Positions 1 to 8,030 of a stretch of DNA of 55,011 nt are shown here, in pieces. The notes under the pieces are model-generated. The model worked only from the letters and a program-made list of their open reading frames with translations, was not told the DNA's origin and ran no database searches. Position numbers and translations under genes: made by a program. The DNA is from an uncultured Geobacter sp. (lineage in GTDB: Bacteria; Desulfobacterota; Desulfuromonadia; Geobacterales; CAIOGM01): assembly GCA_903902855.1 (NCBI GenBank), contig CAIUWK010000066.1:1-55011 (forward strand), read 5' to 3'. How positions within the stretch are numbered: position 1 is the first letter of the stretch; each line of letters begins with the position of its first letter.

Positions 1-2
1 GC

Positions 3-635
3 GACAAGCAGTGGTCCTACGTCAAGTACTCCTGCATGCATTGCCACAAGCCCTCCTGCGTCTCGGTCTGTCCGGTGAGCGCCATGACCCGGGACAAGAT
101 AGCCGGCACCGTGGATTACAACAAGAACGCCTGTATCGGCTGCCGCTACTGTCAGATCGCCTGCGCCTTCAATATCCCCAAGTTCCAGTGGGACAAGGCC
201 ATTCCCCAGATCGTCAAGTGCGACCTCTGCAAGAGCACCAATCTGTTGAAAAAGGGGATCACCGCCTGCGCCGAGACCTGCCCCACCGGCGCCATCATGT
301 TCGGCAAACGGAAGGAGCTCCTGGCGGAAGCCCACAAGCGACTTCAGGAGCATCCGGACAAATACATTAATCAAGTCTATGGCGAGAAAGAGGTGGGGGG
401 GACCAATCACCTCTACCTGGCAGCCATGCCGTTCAACAAACTGGGGCTCCCCATCCTCAAGGAAGAGCCGCCGGCCGAATTTTCCGAGAAGATCCAGCAC
501 ACCATCTACAAGGGGTTCATCGCCCCGGTGGCCCTCTACAGCACCCTCTGCTTCATTGCGGTGAAGAACATGAAAAAGCAGGAAGACGACCAGGGGAAGC
601 ATGGCCATGACGGGAAGAAGAAGGGGGATCACTGA
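3..635 (+). CDS. hybA: Hydrogenase 4Fe-4S electron-transfer subunit HybA (5' end outside window)
   Basis: Ferredoxin-like subunit that should pass electrons from a periplasmic Ni-Fe hydrogenase to the membrane quinone pool through HybB. The visible part is cysteine-rich with several 4Fe-4S groups: CMHCHKPSC then VCP, CIGCRYCQIAC, CDLC and CAETCPTGA. A hydrophobic segment near the C-terminus (FIAPVALYSTLCFIAV) fits the membrane anchor known for HybA, and a Lys/His/Asp-rich tail follows. The reading frame is open to the left edge, so the start, the Tat signal and the small subunit gene lie outside. The stop overlaps the hybB start by one base (TGATG), which indicates translational coupling. Other 4Fe-4S subunits of the DmsB/NrfC type look alike; the hybB-hybL context decides the call. 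Confidence 0.88.
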   Translation, partial: DKQWSYVKYSCMHCHKPSCVSVCPVSAMTRDKIAGTVDYNKNACIGCRYCQIACAFNIPKFQWDKAIPQIVKCDLCKSTNLLKKGITACAETCPTGAIMFGKRKELLAEAHKRLQEHPDKYINQVYGEKEVGGTNHLYLAAMPFNKLGLPILKEEPPAEFSEKIQHTIYKGFIAPVALYSTLCFIAVKNMKKQEDDQGKHGHDGKKKGDH

Positions 636-1909
636 TGGGACACGATGAATATCAGAGATATGATGCGAAGATTCTGACGCCGTCGTTTATCGTGCTGCTG
701 GCCCTGACTCTCATCGGTTTTACCCTCATCGGAGTCCGCTTCGTCAAGGGGATCGGTGCGGTAACCAACATGAGCGACGGCTACCCCTGGGGGATCTGGA
801 TCACCTATGACGTGGCCACGGGGACGGCCATCGCCTGCGGCGGCTACGCCATGGCGATCCTGATCTACATCCGCAATCACATGCGCTATCATCCCATGAT
901 CCGTTCGGCCATCCTCACCAGCATGTTCGGCTACGGACTGGCCGGTTTCTCGGTCATGGTGGACGTGGGGCGCCCCTGGAACGCCTACAACTTCTTCATC
1001 CCCTCCAAGTGGCAGGCCAATTCGGCCATGTTCGAGGTCGCTCTCTGCGTCATGGCCTACACCACGGTGCTGGCGCTGGAATTCATGCCGGCGATCCTCT
1101 CCTACCTGGAGAAGACCGACTGGGAGACCCTGCAGGCGCTCATGGACCGGCTCCACAAGTATACCGGGATCAACCGCCCCGAGATGATGGACGAGCGGCT
1201 GGAATCGGTGAAAGATCTGGCCGCCCGGCTTCGTCCGAAGCTGGACAAGATCCTGATCTTCGTCATCGTTTTGGGGATCACCCTTCCCACCATGCACCAG
1301 TCATCCCTGGGGTCGCTCCTGCTGATTGCCTCCACCAAGCTCCATCCCCTTTGGCATACCGGCTTCCTGCCGCTGTTGTTTCTGATTAACTGCATGTACA
1401 TCGGCTACTCCATCGCCATCCTGGAGTCCGTCATCTCCTGCTACGCCTTCAAGCGCCCCTTCGAACTGAGCGAGCTCACCGGGCTGGCGAAGATCATCCC
1501 CTGGCTGACGGTCATCTGGCTCTCCGTGGTCATCGGCGACCTGGCCTGGCGTAAGCAGCTGACCACGGCGCTCTCCCTGGATTTCTACTCCTGCTTCTTC
1601 CTCCTGGAGTTCTGTCTCATCGCAGGGGGATCACTCCTTCTGTTCAGCGGGAGAAAACGTTCCTCCATCCGCTGGCTCTTCGTCTCGGCAGCCCTCATCG
1701 TCCTGGGGGGGGCGCTCTACCGTTTTAACGTCTACCTCATCGGTTTTAACCCGGGCAAGGGCTGGCACTACTTCCCGGCCCTGGCGGAGCTGATGATCAC
1801 CCTGGGGATCGTGGCCTTTGAAATTCTCGGCTACCAGGTACTGGTGAAAATCCTCCCGGTATTGCCACGGCTGCACACGCGTAAGCAGCTGGATGCGGCA
1901 AAGGCGTAA
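635..1909 (+). CDS. hybB: Hydrogenase membrane subunit HybB (NrfD/PsrC family)
   Basis: A 424-residue integral membrane protein of the NrfD/PsrC/HybB type, which takes electrons from HybA and reduces quinone without binding haem. It shows about ten hydrophobic segments, starting with residues 10-30 (a valine/leucine/isoleucine helix) and ending with a helix near residues 385-410. The region around residues 45-60 (SDGYPWGIWITYDVATG) resembles the quinone-site loop of the family. The ATG overlaps the hybA stop. The hybL gene follows only after 204 bases of palindromic repeat, a long gap for an operon. Size and order fit the Geobacter-type hybSABLP operon. Confidence 0.88.
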   Translation: MGHDEYQRYDAKILTPSFIVLLALTLIGFTLIGVRFVKGIGAVTNMSDGYPWGIWITYDVATGTAIACGGYAMAILIYIRNHMRYHPMIRSAILTSMFGYGLAGFSVMVDVGRPWNAYNFFIPSKWQANSAMFEVALCVMAYTTVLALEFMPAILSYLEKTDWETLQALMDRLHKYTGINRPEMMDERLESVKDLAARLRPKLDKILIFVIVLGITLPTMHQSSLGSLLLIASTKLHPLWHTGFLPLLFLINCMYIGYSIAILESVISCYAFKRPFELSELTGLAKIIPWLTVIWLSVVIGDLAWRKQLTTALSLDFYSCFFLLEFCLIAGGSLLLFSGRKRSSIRWLFVSAALIVLGGALYRFNVYLIGFNPGKGWHYFPALAELMITLGIVAFEILGYQVLVKILPVLPRLHTRKQLDAAKA

Positions 1910-1922
1910 CGACAAAACATCG

Positions 1923-2078
1923 CACCACGGAGGCACGGAGACATGGAGAAAGGCATTTAACAGGGATATACAGGATGGGGAGGATGAAAATATGAGGTTT
2001 TTTTCTAAAAGCTTTATCCTGGCTCTCCTGTTTATCCCTGTAAATTAAGCTTTTTGTTTTCTCCGTGCCTCCGTGGTG
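1923..2078. repeat. Nested inverted repeat between hybB and hybL
   Basis: Outer arms of 19 identical bases (CACCACGGAGGCACGGAGA at 1923-1941, its complement at 2060-2078) enclose inner, less perfect arms built around ACAGGGAT and ATCCCTGT. Similar word pairs occur at 21550-21683, and the outer word also resembles sequence at about 23185-23203, so this is a dispersed intergenic repeat type of the genome. Lying inside an operon, the transcript could fold into a long hairpin between hybB and hybL. No open reading frame of note is present. Confidence 0.85.
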
Positions 2079-2113
2079 AAAAGATTTAGAATCTCATTCT
2101 GGAGGTAGTACCC

Positions 2114-3793
2114 ATGGCTCGTATAACTCTCGACCCCATTACCCGCATCGAAGGGCATCTGCGCATCGATGTGGAAGTCAACGGCGGCGCCGTCACCAAT
2201 GCCTGGTCCTCGGCCCAGATGTGGCGCGGTATCGAAACCATTCTCAAGGGGCGGCCACCCCAGGATGCCTGGATCTATGCCCAGCGCTTCTGCGGCGTAT
2301 GCACCACCGTTCATGCCATCTCCTCCATCCGCTCAGTGGAGAACGCCCTGAAGGTAGAGGTTCCGCTGAACGCCCAGTACATGCGGAACATCATCATGGC
2401 CCAGCATTCGGTGCAGGACCATATCGTTCATTTCTACCACCTCTCCGCCCTGGACTGGGTGGATGTGGTCTCGGCCCTCAGCGCCGATCCCAAGAAGACC
2501 GCCCAGTTGGCCCAGTCCATCTCCGACTGGCCGGGGAACAGCGAGACCGAGTTCAAGGCGGTGCAGACCAAGCTGAAAGCCTTCGTGGGAACCGGTCGTC
2601 TGGGGATCTTCTCTTCCGGTTACTGGGGACACCCGGCCATGAAGCTCCCCCCCGAGGCCAACCTCATGGCGGTGGCCCATTACCTGAAGGCGTTGGACTA
2701 TCAGCGCAAGGCGGCCCAGGCCGTGGCGATTCTCGGAGGGAAGAACCCGCACATCCAGAACCTCTGCGTTGGGGGGGTGGCTACGGCGCTGAACATGGAA
2801 AACATGGCCACCATCAACATGGAGCGGATTGCCATGCTGCGGGCGCTTATGGAAGAGACCCGGGATTTTGTGCAGAAGGTCTATTACCCGGACATGATCG
2901 CCATCGCTGCCGCCTACAAAGAGTGGTTCAAGTACGGTAAAGGGGTGATCAACTACATGGCCGTGCCGGAAATGGCCGAAGATACCATGAACACCAAGTT
3001 CGCCCTCCCCGGCGCACTCATCGATAACGGCAACATCAAGGGGGCCCGGATCATCACCAACCACCAGGACCTGGATCTCATCGCCAACATCAAGGAGAAC
3101 GTCACCCACGCCTGGTACGAAGGGAATTCCACCCTGCACCCCTGGGACGGAGAGACCAAGCCTAACTACACCGATTTCCAGGATAACGGCAAGTACAGCT
3201 GGTGCAAGGCGCCCCGTTTCAACGGCAAGGCTGTCCAGGTGGGGCCGCCGGCCCAACTCTTTGCCGCCTATGCCGGGGGGAACCAGAAGGTGATCAAGCT
3301 GGTTGACGACTCCTGTCGAAAGATCGGCGTCGGCGTGAATAATCTCCACTCCACTATGGGGCGTCTGGGGGCTCGGGCCATGCGCGCCCACATCATGGCC
3401 GACTACTCCCTGGAGTACCTGGACAAGCTGGTGGAGAACGTGGCCAAGGGGGATAAAACTTATGCCAATCCCACCGAGATCCCCAAGGGTGAGTACAAGG
3501 GGGTCGGCTTTCATGAAGCGCCCCGGGGGACACTCTCCCACTGGATCGTCATCGAGGACAAAAAGATCAAGAACTATCAGGCGGTGGTCCCCTCTACCTG
3601 GAACGCCTCTCCCCGGGATGACAAGGGGGTTCTTGGTCCCTACGAAGCCTCGCTGGTGGGGAACCCGGTGGCGCAGCAGGACAAGCCGCTGGAGGTGCTC
3701 CGGACCATCCACTCCTTCGATCCCTGCATCGCCTGCGCCGTGCATACCATCGACCCCGAGGGGAATGAAATCACGAAGATCAAGGTGATGTAG
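2114..3793 (+). CDS. hybL: Ni-Fe hydrogenase large (catalytic) subunit
   Basis: Catalytic subunit that carries the Ni-Fe site and oxidises H2 (or evolves it) together with a small subunit encoded upstream of the window. Both Ni-binding motifs are present: RFCGVC with Cys60 and Cys63, and DPCIACAVH with Cys538 and Cys541. The 15 residues after His544 form the C-terminal peptide removed by the maturation protease. The 559-residue length is normal for the HybC class. A clear GGAGG ribosome site precedes the ATG. The next gene, the protease, starts directly after the stop, so enzyme and processing factor are made together. In Geobacter this subunit is usually called HybL; the E. coli equivalent is HybC. 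Confidence 0.96.
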   Translation: MARITLDPITRIEGHLRIDVEVNGGAVTNAWSSAQMWRGIETILKGRPPQDAWIYAQRFCGVCTTVHAISSIRSVENALKVEVPLNAQYMRNIIMAQHSVQDHIVHFYHLSALDWVDVVSALSADPKKTAQLAQSISDWPGNSETEFKAVQTKLKAFVGTGRLGIFSSGYWGHPAMKLPPEANLMAVAHYLKALDYQRKAAQAVAILGGKNPHIQNLCVGGVATALNMENMATINMERIAMLRALMEETRDFVQKVYYPDMIAIAAAYKEWFKYGKGVINYMAVPEMAEDTMNTKFALPGALIDNGNIKGARIITNHQDLDLIANIKENVTHAWYEGNSTLHPWDGETKPNYTDFQDNGKYSWCKAPRFNGKAVQVGPPAQLFAAYAGGNQKVIKLVDDSCRKIGVGVNNLHSTMGRLGARAMRAHIMADYSLEYLDKLVENVAKGDKTYANPTEIPKGEYKGVGFHEAPRGTLSHWIVIEDKKIKNYQAVVPSTWNASPRDDKGVLGPYEASLVGNPVAQQDKPLEVLRTIHSFDPCIACAVHTIDPEGNEITKIKVM

Positions 3794-4273
3794 ATGCAAA
3801 CTTTGATATTCGGGGCAGGCAATCTGCTCCTCTCCGACGAAGGGTTCGGGGTTCATTTCATCACCTACCTGCAGGAACATTACTCCTTCCAGGATGATGT
3901 GGAACTGTACGATGGCGGGACCCTGGGGATCATGGTCACCCACCTGCTGGAGGAGGCGGATCGGGTCTACTTGGTGGACGTGATCCAGGCCCAAGGGGAA
4001 CCGGGGGAGATCTTTCGCTATGAGAAGGAAGAGTTCCTGCTGGGGACGCTCCCCATCAAGCTGTCACCGCACCAGATAGGGATCCAGGAGGTTCTCTCCC
4101 TGGCGGATTTTCGCGGCAGGATTCCGGACAGGGTGACCCTCTTCGGCATCATTCCCTCTTCTTATGAACCGGGGGTGGAGCTCACTCCGCTTCTGGCGGG
4201 GAAACTGCCCGCTCTGGCCGAGTTGGTGGTGGCAGAATTGCGGGAAGCAGGCCATCTCATCCAGCCTCTTTGA
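3794..4273 (+). CDS. hybP: Hydrogenase maturation endopeptidase
   Basis: Nickel-dependent protease of the HybD/HyaD family that removes the C-terminal peptide of the large subunit once nickel is inserted. At 159 residues it is normal in size. The three residues that bind nickel in E. coli HybD are conserved at the same numbers: Glu16 (in SDEGFG), Asp62 (in YLVDV) and His93 (in SPHQIG). The DGGTLG loop at residues 40-45, typical of the family, is intact. The ATG follows the hybL stop directly, and the stop region overlaps the first possible codon of the next gene. A second, diverged copy lies at 4659-5156. Confidence 0.94.
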   Translation: MQTLIFGAGNLLLSDEGFGVHFITYLQEHYSFQDDVELYDGGTLGIMVTHLLEEADRVYLVDVIQAQGEPGEIFRYEKEEFLLGTLPIKLSPHQIGIQEVLSLADFRGRIPDRVTLFGIIPSSYEPGVELTPLLAGKLPALAELVVAELREAGHLIQPL

Positions 4274-4284
4274 GAGGGTGGCTC

Positions 4285-4593
4285 GTGAGCAGTGCCATGT
4301 TGATTACCGTTCTTGCCGTCGCCGTTCTCCTTTCGGCAGGGTGTTCCAGTGGTGAAGGGGAAGCCCTCTTCAGGGAAAACTGCTCCTCGTGCCATCCCGG
4401 AGGGGGAAATATCTCCAGGGGGGACAAGGGGCTGAAGCGGGACGATCTCCTGAGGAACAACATCAGGAATGCCGAAGATATCGTCGCCTACCTGAGGAGA
4501 CCGGGGCCGGACATGCCCACCTTTACCGAACAGTCGCTTCCTCATAAAGATGCGGTGCTTCTGGCTGAATATATCTTGCAGAACAGGTGGTAA
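4285..4593 (+). CDS. Small c-type cytochrome, probable lipoprotein
   Basis: A predicted exported mono-haem cytochrome c of 102 residues. A short hydrophobic N-terminus ends in a lipobox-like LSAGC, and the single haem motif CSSCH follows about ten residues later. A methionine near the C-terminal half (DMPTF) could be the second axial ligand, as in class I cytochromes. A TTG at 4270 is also in frame, but GTG 4285 has a purine-rich site (AGAGGG) at good distance and gives a cleaner signal peptide. It lies between two protease genes in the hydrogenase operon and is closed by a strong terminator, so a role in hydrogenase-linked electron transfer is likely but not shown. Confidence 0.8.
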   Translation: MSSAMLITVLAVAVLLSAGCSSGEGEALFRENCSSCHPGGGNISRGDKGLKRDDLLRNNIRNAEDIVAYLRRPGPDMPTFTEQSLPHKDAVLLAEYILQNRW

Positions 4594-4600
4594 CTTTTTG

Positions 4601-4647
4601 CGCGTGGCCGGTTTCCTTGGTTGGTTTTTCCGGCCACGCGTTTTTTT
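4601..4647 (+). terminator. Rho-independent terminator after the cytochrome gene
   Basis: Perfect 11-base arms (CGCGTGGCCGG at 4601-4611, complement at 4630-4640) with an 18-base loop, followed directly by seven T. It lies between the cytochrome and the second protease gene, so that protease may be read only by read-through or from its own promoter. Confidence 0.9.
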
Positions 4648-4658
4648 CGGAGGGTGCA

Positions 4659-5156
4659 ATGAAAACTCTCATCTGCGGCGCCGGTAATATCTCTCTCTCC
4701 GACGAAGGGTTCGGTGTTCACTTCGTCAGGCATCTGCAAGATACCTACTTCATTCCGAAAGATGTTGAGCTCTGCGAAAGCGGTATCACGGGGATGGCAG
4801 GGATTCAGCTGCTCCAGGCGGCGGACCGGGTCTATTTCATCGACACCGTGGAGGCCCAGGGAGAGTCCGGTTCCATTTACCGCCTGGAGAAACAGGAGAT
4901 CCTCCTGGACCAAATCCCCCTGAAATTCTCTCCCCATCAGATCGGACTCCAGGAGCTCCTGGCTCTCAGCGCACTCTGCGGTAAGGCGCCGGAGTGCCTC
5001 ACCTTCTTCGGCGTGGTGGCCGAATCCCGGGGTGTCGGGGGCGAACTCTCTTCCCGTCTGCGGCGACGGCTGGAGGAGCTTGCCTGGTTTCTGGTGGATG
5101 AACTGGCGTTGGAAGGGGTGCTTCTCCAGGAGAAGGGGGAGCTCCTGGCTGCCTGA
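4659..5156 (+). CDS. Second hydrogenase maturation protease paralogue
   Basis: A 165-residue paralogue of the protease at 3794-4273, belonging to the HybD family. The nickel ligands Glu16, Asp62 and His93 are kept, and most of the N-terminal third is the same. The family's DGGT loop is changed to ESGI at residues 40-43, which suggests a different or relaxed partner choice. The C-terminus is longer by a few residues. The ATG at 4659 was chosen because CGGAGGG precedes it and it aligns with the paralogue start; an in-frame upstream extension crosses the terminator. It may process another hydrogenase large subunit of the genome. Confidence 0.88.
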   Translation: MKTLICGAGNISLSDEGFGVHFVRHLQDTYFIPKDVELCESGITGMAGIQLLQAADRVYFIDTVEAQGESGSIYRLEKQEILLDQIPLKFSPHQIGLQELLALSALCGKAPECLTFFGVVAESRGVGGELSSRLRRRLEELAWFLVDELALEGVLLQEKGELLAA

Positions 5157-5198
5157 GAAAACTGAGATGGTGAAATAGATTCGAGCGCCGCAACCGAC

Positions 5199-5246
5199 AA
5201 CGCCACAGAAAGTCCCCTGACGACTTTTCTGTGGCGTTGTTTTTTT
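5199..5246 (+). terminator. Rho-independent terminator ending the hydrogenase region
   Basis: Arms AACGCCACAGAAAGTC (5199-5214) and the near-perfect complement at 5222-5238 (one bulged base), followed by GTTTTTTT. The T-run is on the plus strand only, so it serves the hydrogenase side and not the opposing gene at 5258. Confidence 0.88.
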
Positions 5247-5257
5247 ACGTCCGTCTG

Positions 5258-7282
5258 TCAGGGAGAGAGGACAAAGGCAATGGTGGCGGAGGCGTCGTAC
5301 TGGCTCTGTCGCCCCCAGCCGTTCTGGATCGTGGCTGCCACATAGATGCTTTCAGCGAAACCGGCTACGGTGCATGGTCCCAGCAGCTTGGCCACCGTTT
5401 CGGAACTGACCAGGTTCATGAACGGAGCAGTTATCGGGCCGCTGGTGGGGGGGGGGAGCGGCACCCCGTTAACCCCTTTCACCAACTGGAACCAGTAGGT
5501 GGCGAAGTTTCCCGGCTGGCCTGCGGAATAGTTCATCACGACCTTGTCGACCACCTTTGTGGCCGGGTTGTATTTCAGGACGCCGCAGAGCGGTTCCGCA
5601 CCCACATTGTTGATCGTCGGAACAGCTATTCCCGCCACACACTGCTGGTTGTTTACCCGCAGGGTCAGCGGCGTGCTGGTTTCAATGAGTGTGCCGGCAC
5701 TGTTGATGAATTCCAGCAGGATGGTGTGCAGGCCGTTACTGAGTGTGGTGGAATCCACGAATCCCCCCAGCGACGGGTTCATCCAGAGAAACAGTTCGCT
5801 GGTGGGATGTACCGGGTAATAGCCCGGTTGCCCCCCCACGGAGAGCGGGACCGTCGTGTTGAGGAAATAATGCAAGCCGTCCCATTTATAATCGCTCCAA
5901 GGGGAGTTGCTGGTGACAACGCCGTCAACCTTCACGCGATAGAAGCGAGCGCCGTCGTTGAAGGCCCGCTGGTAGTTGATCATGAGCGGGAGGGAGCCGC
6001 CGAAGGGGGCGTTGACCACGTAATAGAAATAGTCCTGCTCTGTGGTCGCCAGGCCGGTGGCAGGAGCTATCTTCTCAAAGGGGACGAAGCCGATACCCAT
6101 GAGTAGCGGTCCCCCAGGTTGGATGGCGGCATACAGCAGCTCCTCTATGCACTGATCGGAGCAGATCAGAATGTCCCCCGGATTAATTATCGCCACACTG
6201 GAGGGTCTGGCTGGAACCGTAGCGGCAATGCTCTGCGCCGCCGCGCCGGTCAGGCTGATCCGGGTAATACGGTTGGCGGGGTCGCGTTCGGCGACGAGCA
6301 GGGCCGTCTGGGCCGGATTTTCCCAGGTGAGAAAGAAGGGATTGACCAGGCCGATTGCCAGCTTGGTGCGAGAACCGTTGCTCAGTTGGATGCGGCTGAT
6401 GCGCCCCTTGTCTCCCCCGGTGCTCTGTTCACTCACATATGCAAATTGCAAATCGGCGCTGAGCACGAGACCCACCGCGTTTTCCAGGTTTGAAACCAAG
6501 GGGGTTTTGGCGCCGCTGTTCAGGTCGATCTTCCAGAGATGTCCCACAGGGGCGTACTCCACCAGATAGGCGGCTTGGTGCGCTTCATCCAGAAAGAGCT
6601 GCTGGGGTGCGGTCATGCCGGTGGTGATCACAACTGCTCCCGCCCGATTGGCATTACTCAGAGTCACTCTCAGCAGGTTTCCCGTTCGCTCGGTCACATA
6701 GGCGTGAATGTCGTCCATGGACAATCTGACGTCTTCGGGTTGCTGGTACCCTGTTCCCAGCACCGTGACCGCCGGATTGAGTTTGTAGGTAACCCACTGA
6801 ACCCCCAGATTATAGCCATAGGTTAAAACTTTCACCTTGGCGTAATTCCCCTGAGCCGTCCTGACGGCAAAGACATCTCCGGGTAGAAGTTTGTTGGTGG
6901 CGTCGTTATTGCCGGGGATTGCCGCGGCCTGATAGTCGAGCTTTTGCAGGCCGTCTGCTGTGAGAGCATTGAAATCCACGTTGCCCAGGTTGCTGATGCG
7001 TGCGCTGTTTTGGGGGACCATCTGCCGCGCCACATCGGTCATCTGTTCCCACCAGATATCGAATTCCGGTCCGATTCCCCCCTGCACTCCTGTTTCCAGG
7101 TCAAAAGCCCAGGTCCCCTTCAGGACGGTCGATCCGGAACTGACCACCGTCGCGCTCCGGAACAGATTGAGGCAGGAGAGTTTCCCGCCGTATTCGACGA
7201 AAATCAGTTGTGCGCGCGAGCGGCGAAAATCAGAGCCGATTGCGCCGGCCAGTCCGGTTGCCAGTTGCGTTGCAGTGCTCAT
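5258..7282 (-). CDS. Large beta-propeller-like protein of unknown function
   Basis: A 674-residue protein that I do not recognise as a named family. The middle part (about residues 170-400) has repeats with short strands such as DDIHAYVTERTGNLLRVTL, typical of YVTN/NHL-type beta-propellers in which a sugar or protein surface is read. The last 250 residues look like beta-sandwich modules with Gly/Pro/Ser turns. No signal peptide is visible: the N-terminus (MSTATQLATGLAGAIG) is only mildly hydrophobic. The start has an AAGGAG site six bases away. It stands alone, divergent from the Rrf2 gene. It could be exported by a signal-less route or be part of a phage-like or contractile particle; neither is shown. 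Confidence 0.7.
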   Translation of the reverse strand: MSTATQLATGLAGAIGSDFRRSRAQLIFVEYGGKLSCLNLFRSATVVSSGSTVLKGTWAFDLETGVQGGIGPEFDIWWEQMTDVARQMVPQNSARISNLGNVDFNALTADGLQKLDYQAAAIPGNNDATNKLLPGDVFAVRTAQGNYAKVKVLTYGYNLGVQWVTYKLNPAVTVLGTGYQQPEDVRLSMDDIHAYVTERTGNLLRVTLSNANRAGAVVITTGMTAPQQLFLDEAHQAAYLVEYAPVGHLWKIDLNSGAKTPLVSNLENAVGLVLSADLQFAYVSEQSTGGDKGRISRIQLSNGSRTKLAIGLVNPFFLTWENPAQTALLVAERDPANRITRISLTGAAAQSIAATVPARPSSVAIINPGDILICSDQCIEELLYAAIQPGGPLLMGIGFVPFEKIAPATGLATTEQDYFYYVVNAPFGGSLPLMINYQRAFNDGARFYRVKVDGVVTSNSPWSDYKWDGLHYFLNTTVPLSVGGQPGYYPVHPTSELFLWMNPSLGGFVDSTTLSNGLHTILLEFINSAGTLIETSTPLTLRVNNQQCVAGIAVPTINNVGAEPLCGVLKYNPATKVVDKVVMNYSAGQPGNFATYWFQLVKGVNGVPLPPPTSGPITAPFMNLVSSETVAKLLGPCTVAGFAESIYVAATIQNGWGRQSQYDASATIAFVLSP

Positions 7283-7350
7283 GAGTTATTCTCCTTTTCG
7301 ATGGGTGGTATGTTTCCCCAAGAGGTGAGTCGTGCCGTTCCCGTGGGGTG

Positions 7351-7380
7351 AACATATCATTTTCGTGCCTTTGTCGTCAA
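7351..7380 (-). promoter_or_regulatory. Candidate sigma-70 promoter for the beta-propeller gene
   Basis: On the minus strand TTGACG (7380-7375) is followed after 18 bases by TATGTT (7356-7351), with a very AT-rich stretch upstream (7381-7420) that could act as an UP element. It implies a leader of about 60 bases, part of which can pair (ATGTTTCCCC near 7309 with GGGGTGAACAT near 7345). Confidence 0.4.
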
Positions 7381-7481
7381 AAACAATTTAAAATTTTTGA
7401 ATAAAAAATAATAATATTGTGTCTCCGGAATGGAGCTCCAGGTGGAAGGGGTGATTATTTTGATGGTGTGGGAAAAAAAAC

Positions 7482-7510
7482 TTGACTTCCCGTCCTAAAT
7501 AAACAATTAT
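7482..7510 (+). promoter_or_regulatory. Candidate promoter/operator of the Rrf2-cysK unit
   Basis: TTGACT at 7482-7487 is followed after 17 bases by AATTAT, with the AT-rich words CCTAAATAAACAATTATCC in between and after. This A/T-rich element just upstream of an Rrf2 gene resembles operators bound by that family, suggesting autoregulation. The exact operator cannot be fixed from one copy. Confidence 0.35.
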
Positions 7511-7531
7511 CCCCTATCGGAGTTATAGACT

Positions 7532-7996
7532 ATGTTGATTTCTAAAAAAAGCACCTATGGTATTAAAGCCCTCATGAATATGGCCCGTCACCTGGAACGG
7601 GGGCAGGTCCTCATCTCGGAACTGGCCCAGGAAGAAAAAATTCCCAAGAAGTTCCTTGAGGCGATTCTTCTGGCCCTGAAAAACGGCGGGATACTCTCCA
7701 GTCGCATCGGCAAAGGGGGTGGCTACTCCCTGGCAGTATCCCCCAAGTCGGTCACCATCGGCCGGATCATCCGGATTCTGGAGGGGGATTTCGCCCCGGT
7801 CTCCTGTCTCAGCGAGACCAATTACGCCAAGTGCGACGAATGCGACGATGAAGCAAGCTGCGGCATTCGCCTCGTCCTGGCGGATGTGCAGAAAGCCATG
7901 AACTCCGTGCTGGATACGGTCACCCTGGCCGAAATGGTGGAACGGAGCGAGGCGGCTCTCCAGGCCGGTCGCAAGGTCTACGACTACAGTATTTAA
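7532..7996 (+). CDS. Rrf2-family transcription regulator
   Basis: A 154-residue regulator with an N-terminal winged helix (residues 1-65, with the [16 protein letters not shown] recognition segment) as in IscR, CymR and NsrR. It has four cysteines close together (Cys92, Cys101, Cys104, Cys110), which could bind an iron-sulfur cluster; IscR-type members normally use three. The cysteine synthase gene starts 34 bases downstream, so control of cysteine or sulfur supply is the likely job, as with CymR. It differs from CymR in having the cysteines, so it may sense Fe-S status or redox instead of a protein partner. Confidence 0.9.
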   Translation: MLISKKSTYGIKALMNMARHLERGQVLISELAQEEKIPKKFLEAILLALKNGGILSSRIGKGGGYSLAVSPKSVTIGRIIRILEGDFAPVSCLSETNYAKCDECDDEASCGIRLVLADVQKAMNSVLDTVTLAEMVERSEAALQAGRKVYDYSI

Positions 7997-8030
7997 TCAT
8001 TCGGATTCATCGACGAAAGGAGCAGCACCG

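Noticed and set aside
2333-3994. 553-codon open frame antisense to hybL
   Set aside because: Shadow of hybL; the product is Gly/His/Val-rich with no motif, and hybL has all metal-site residues.
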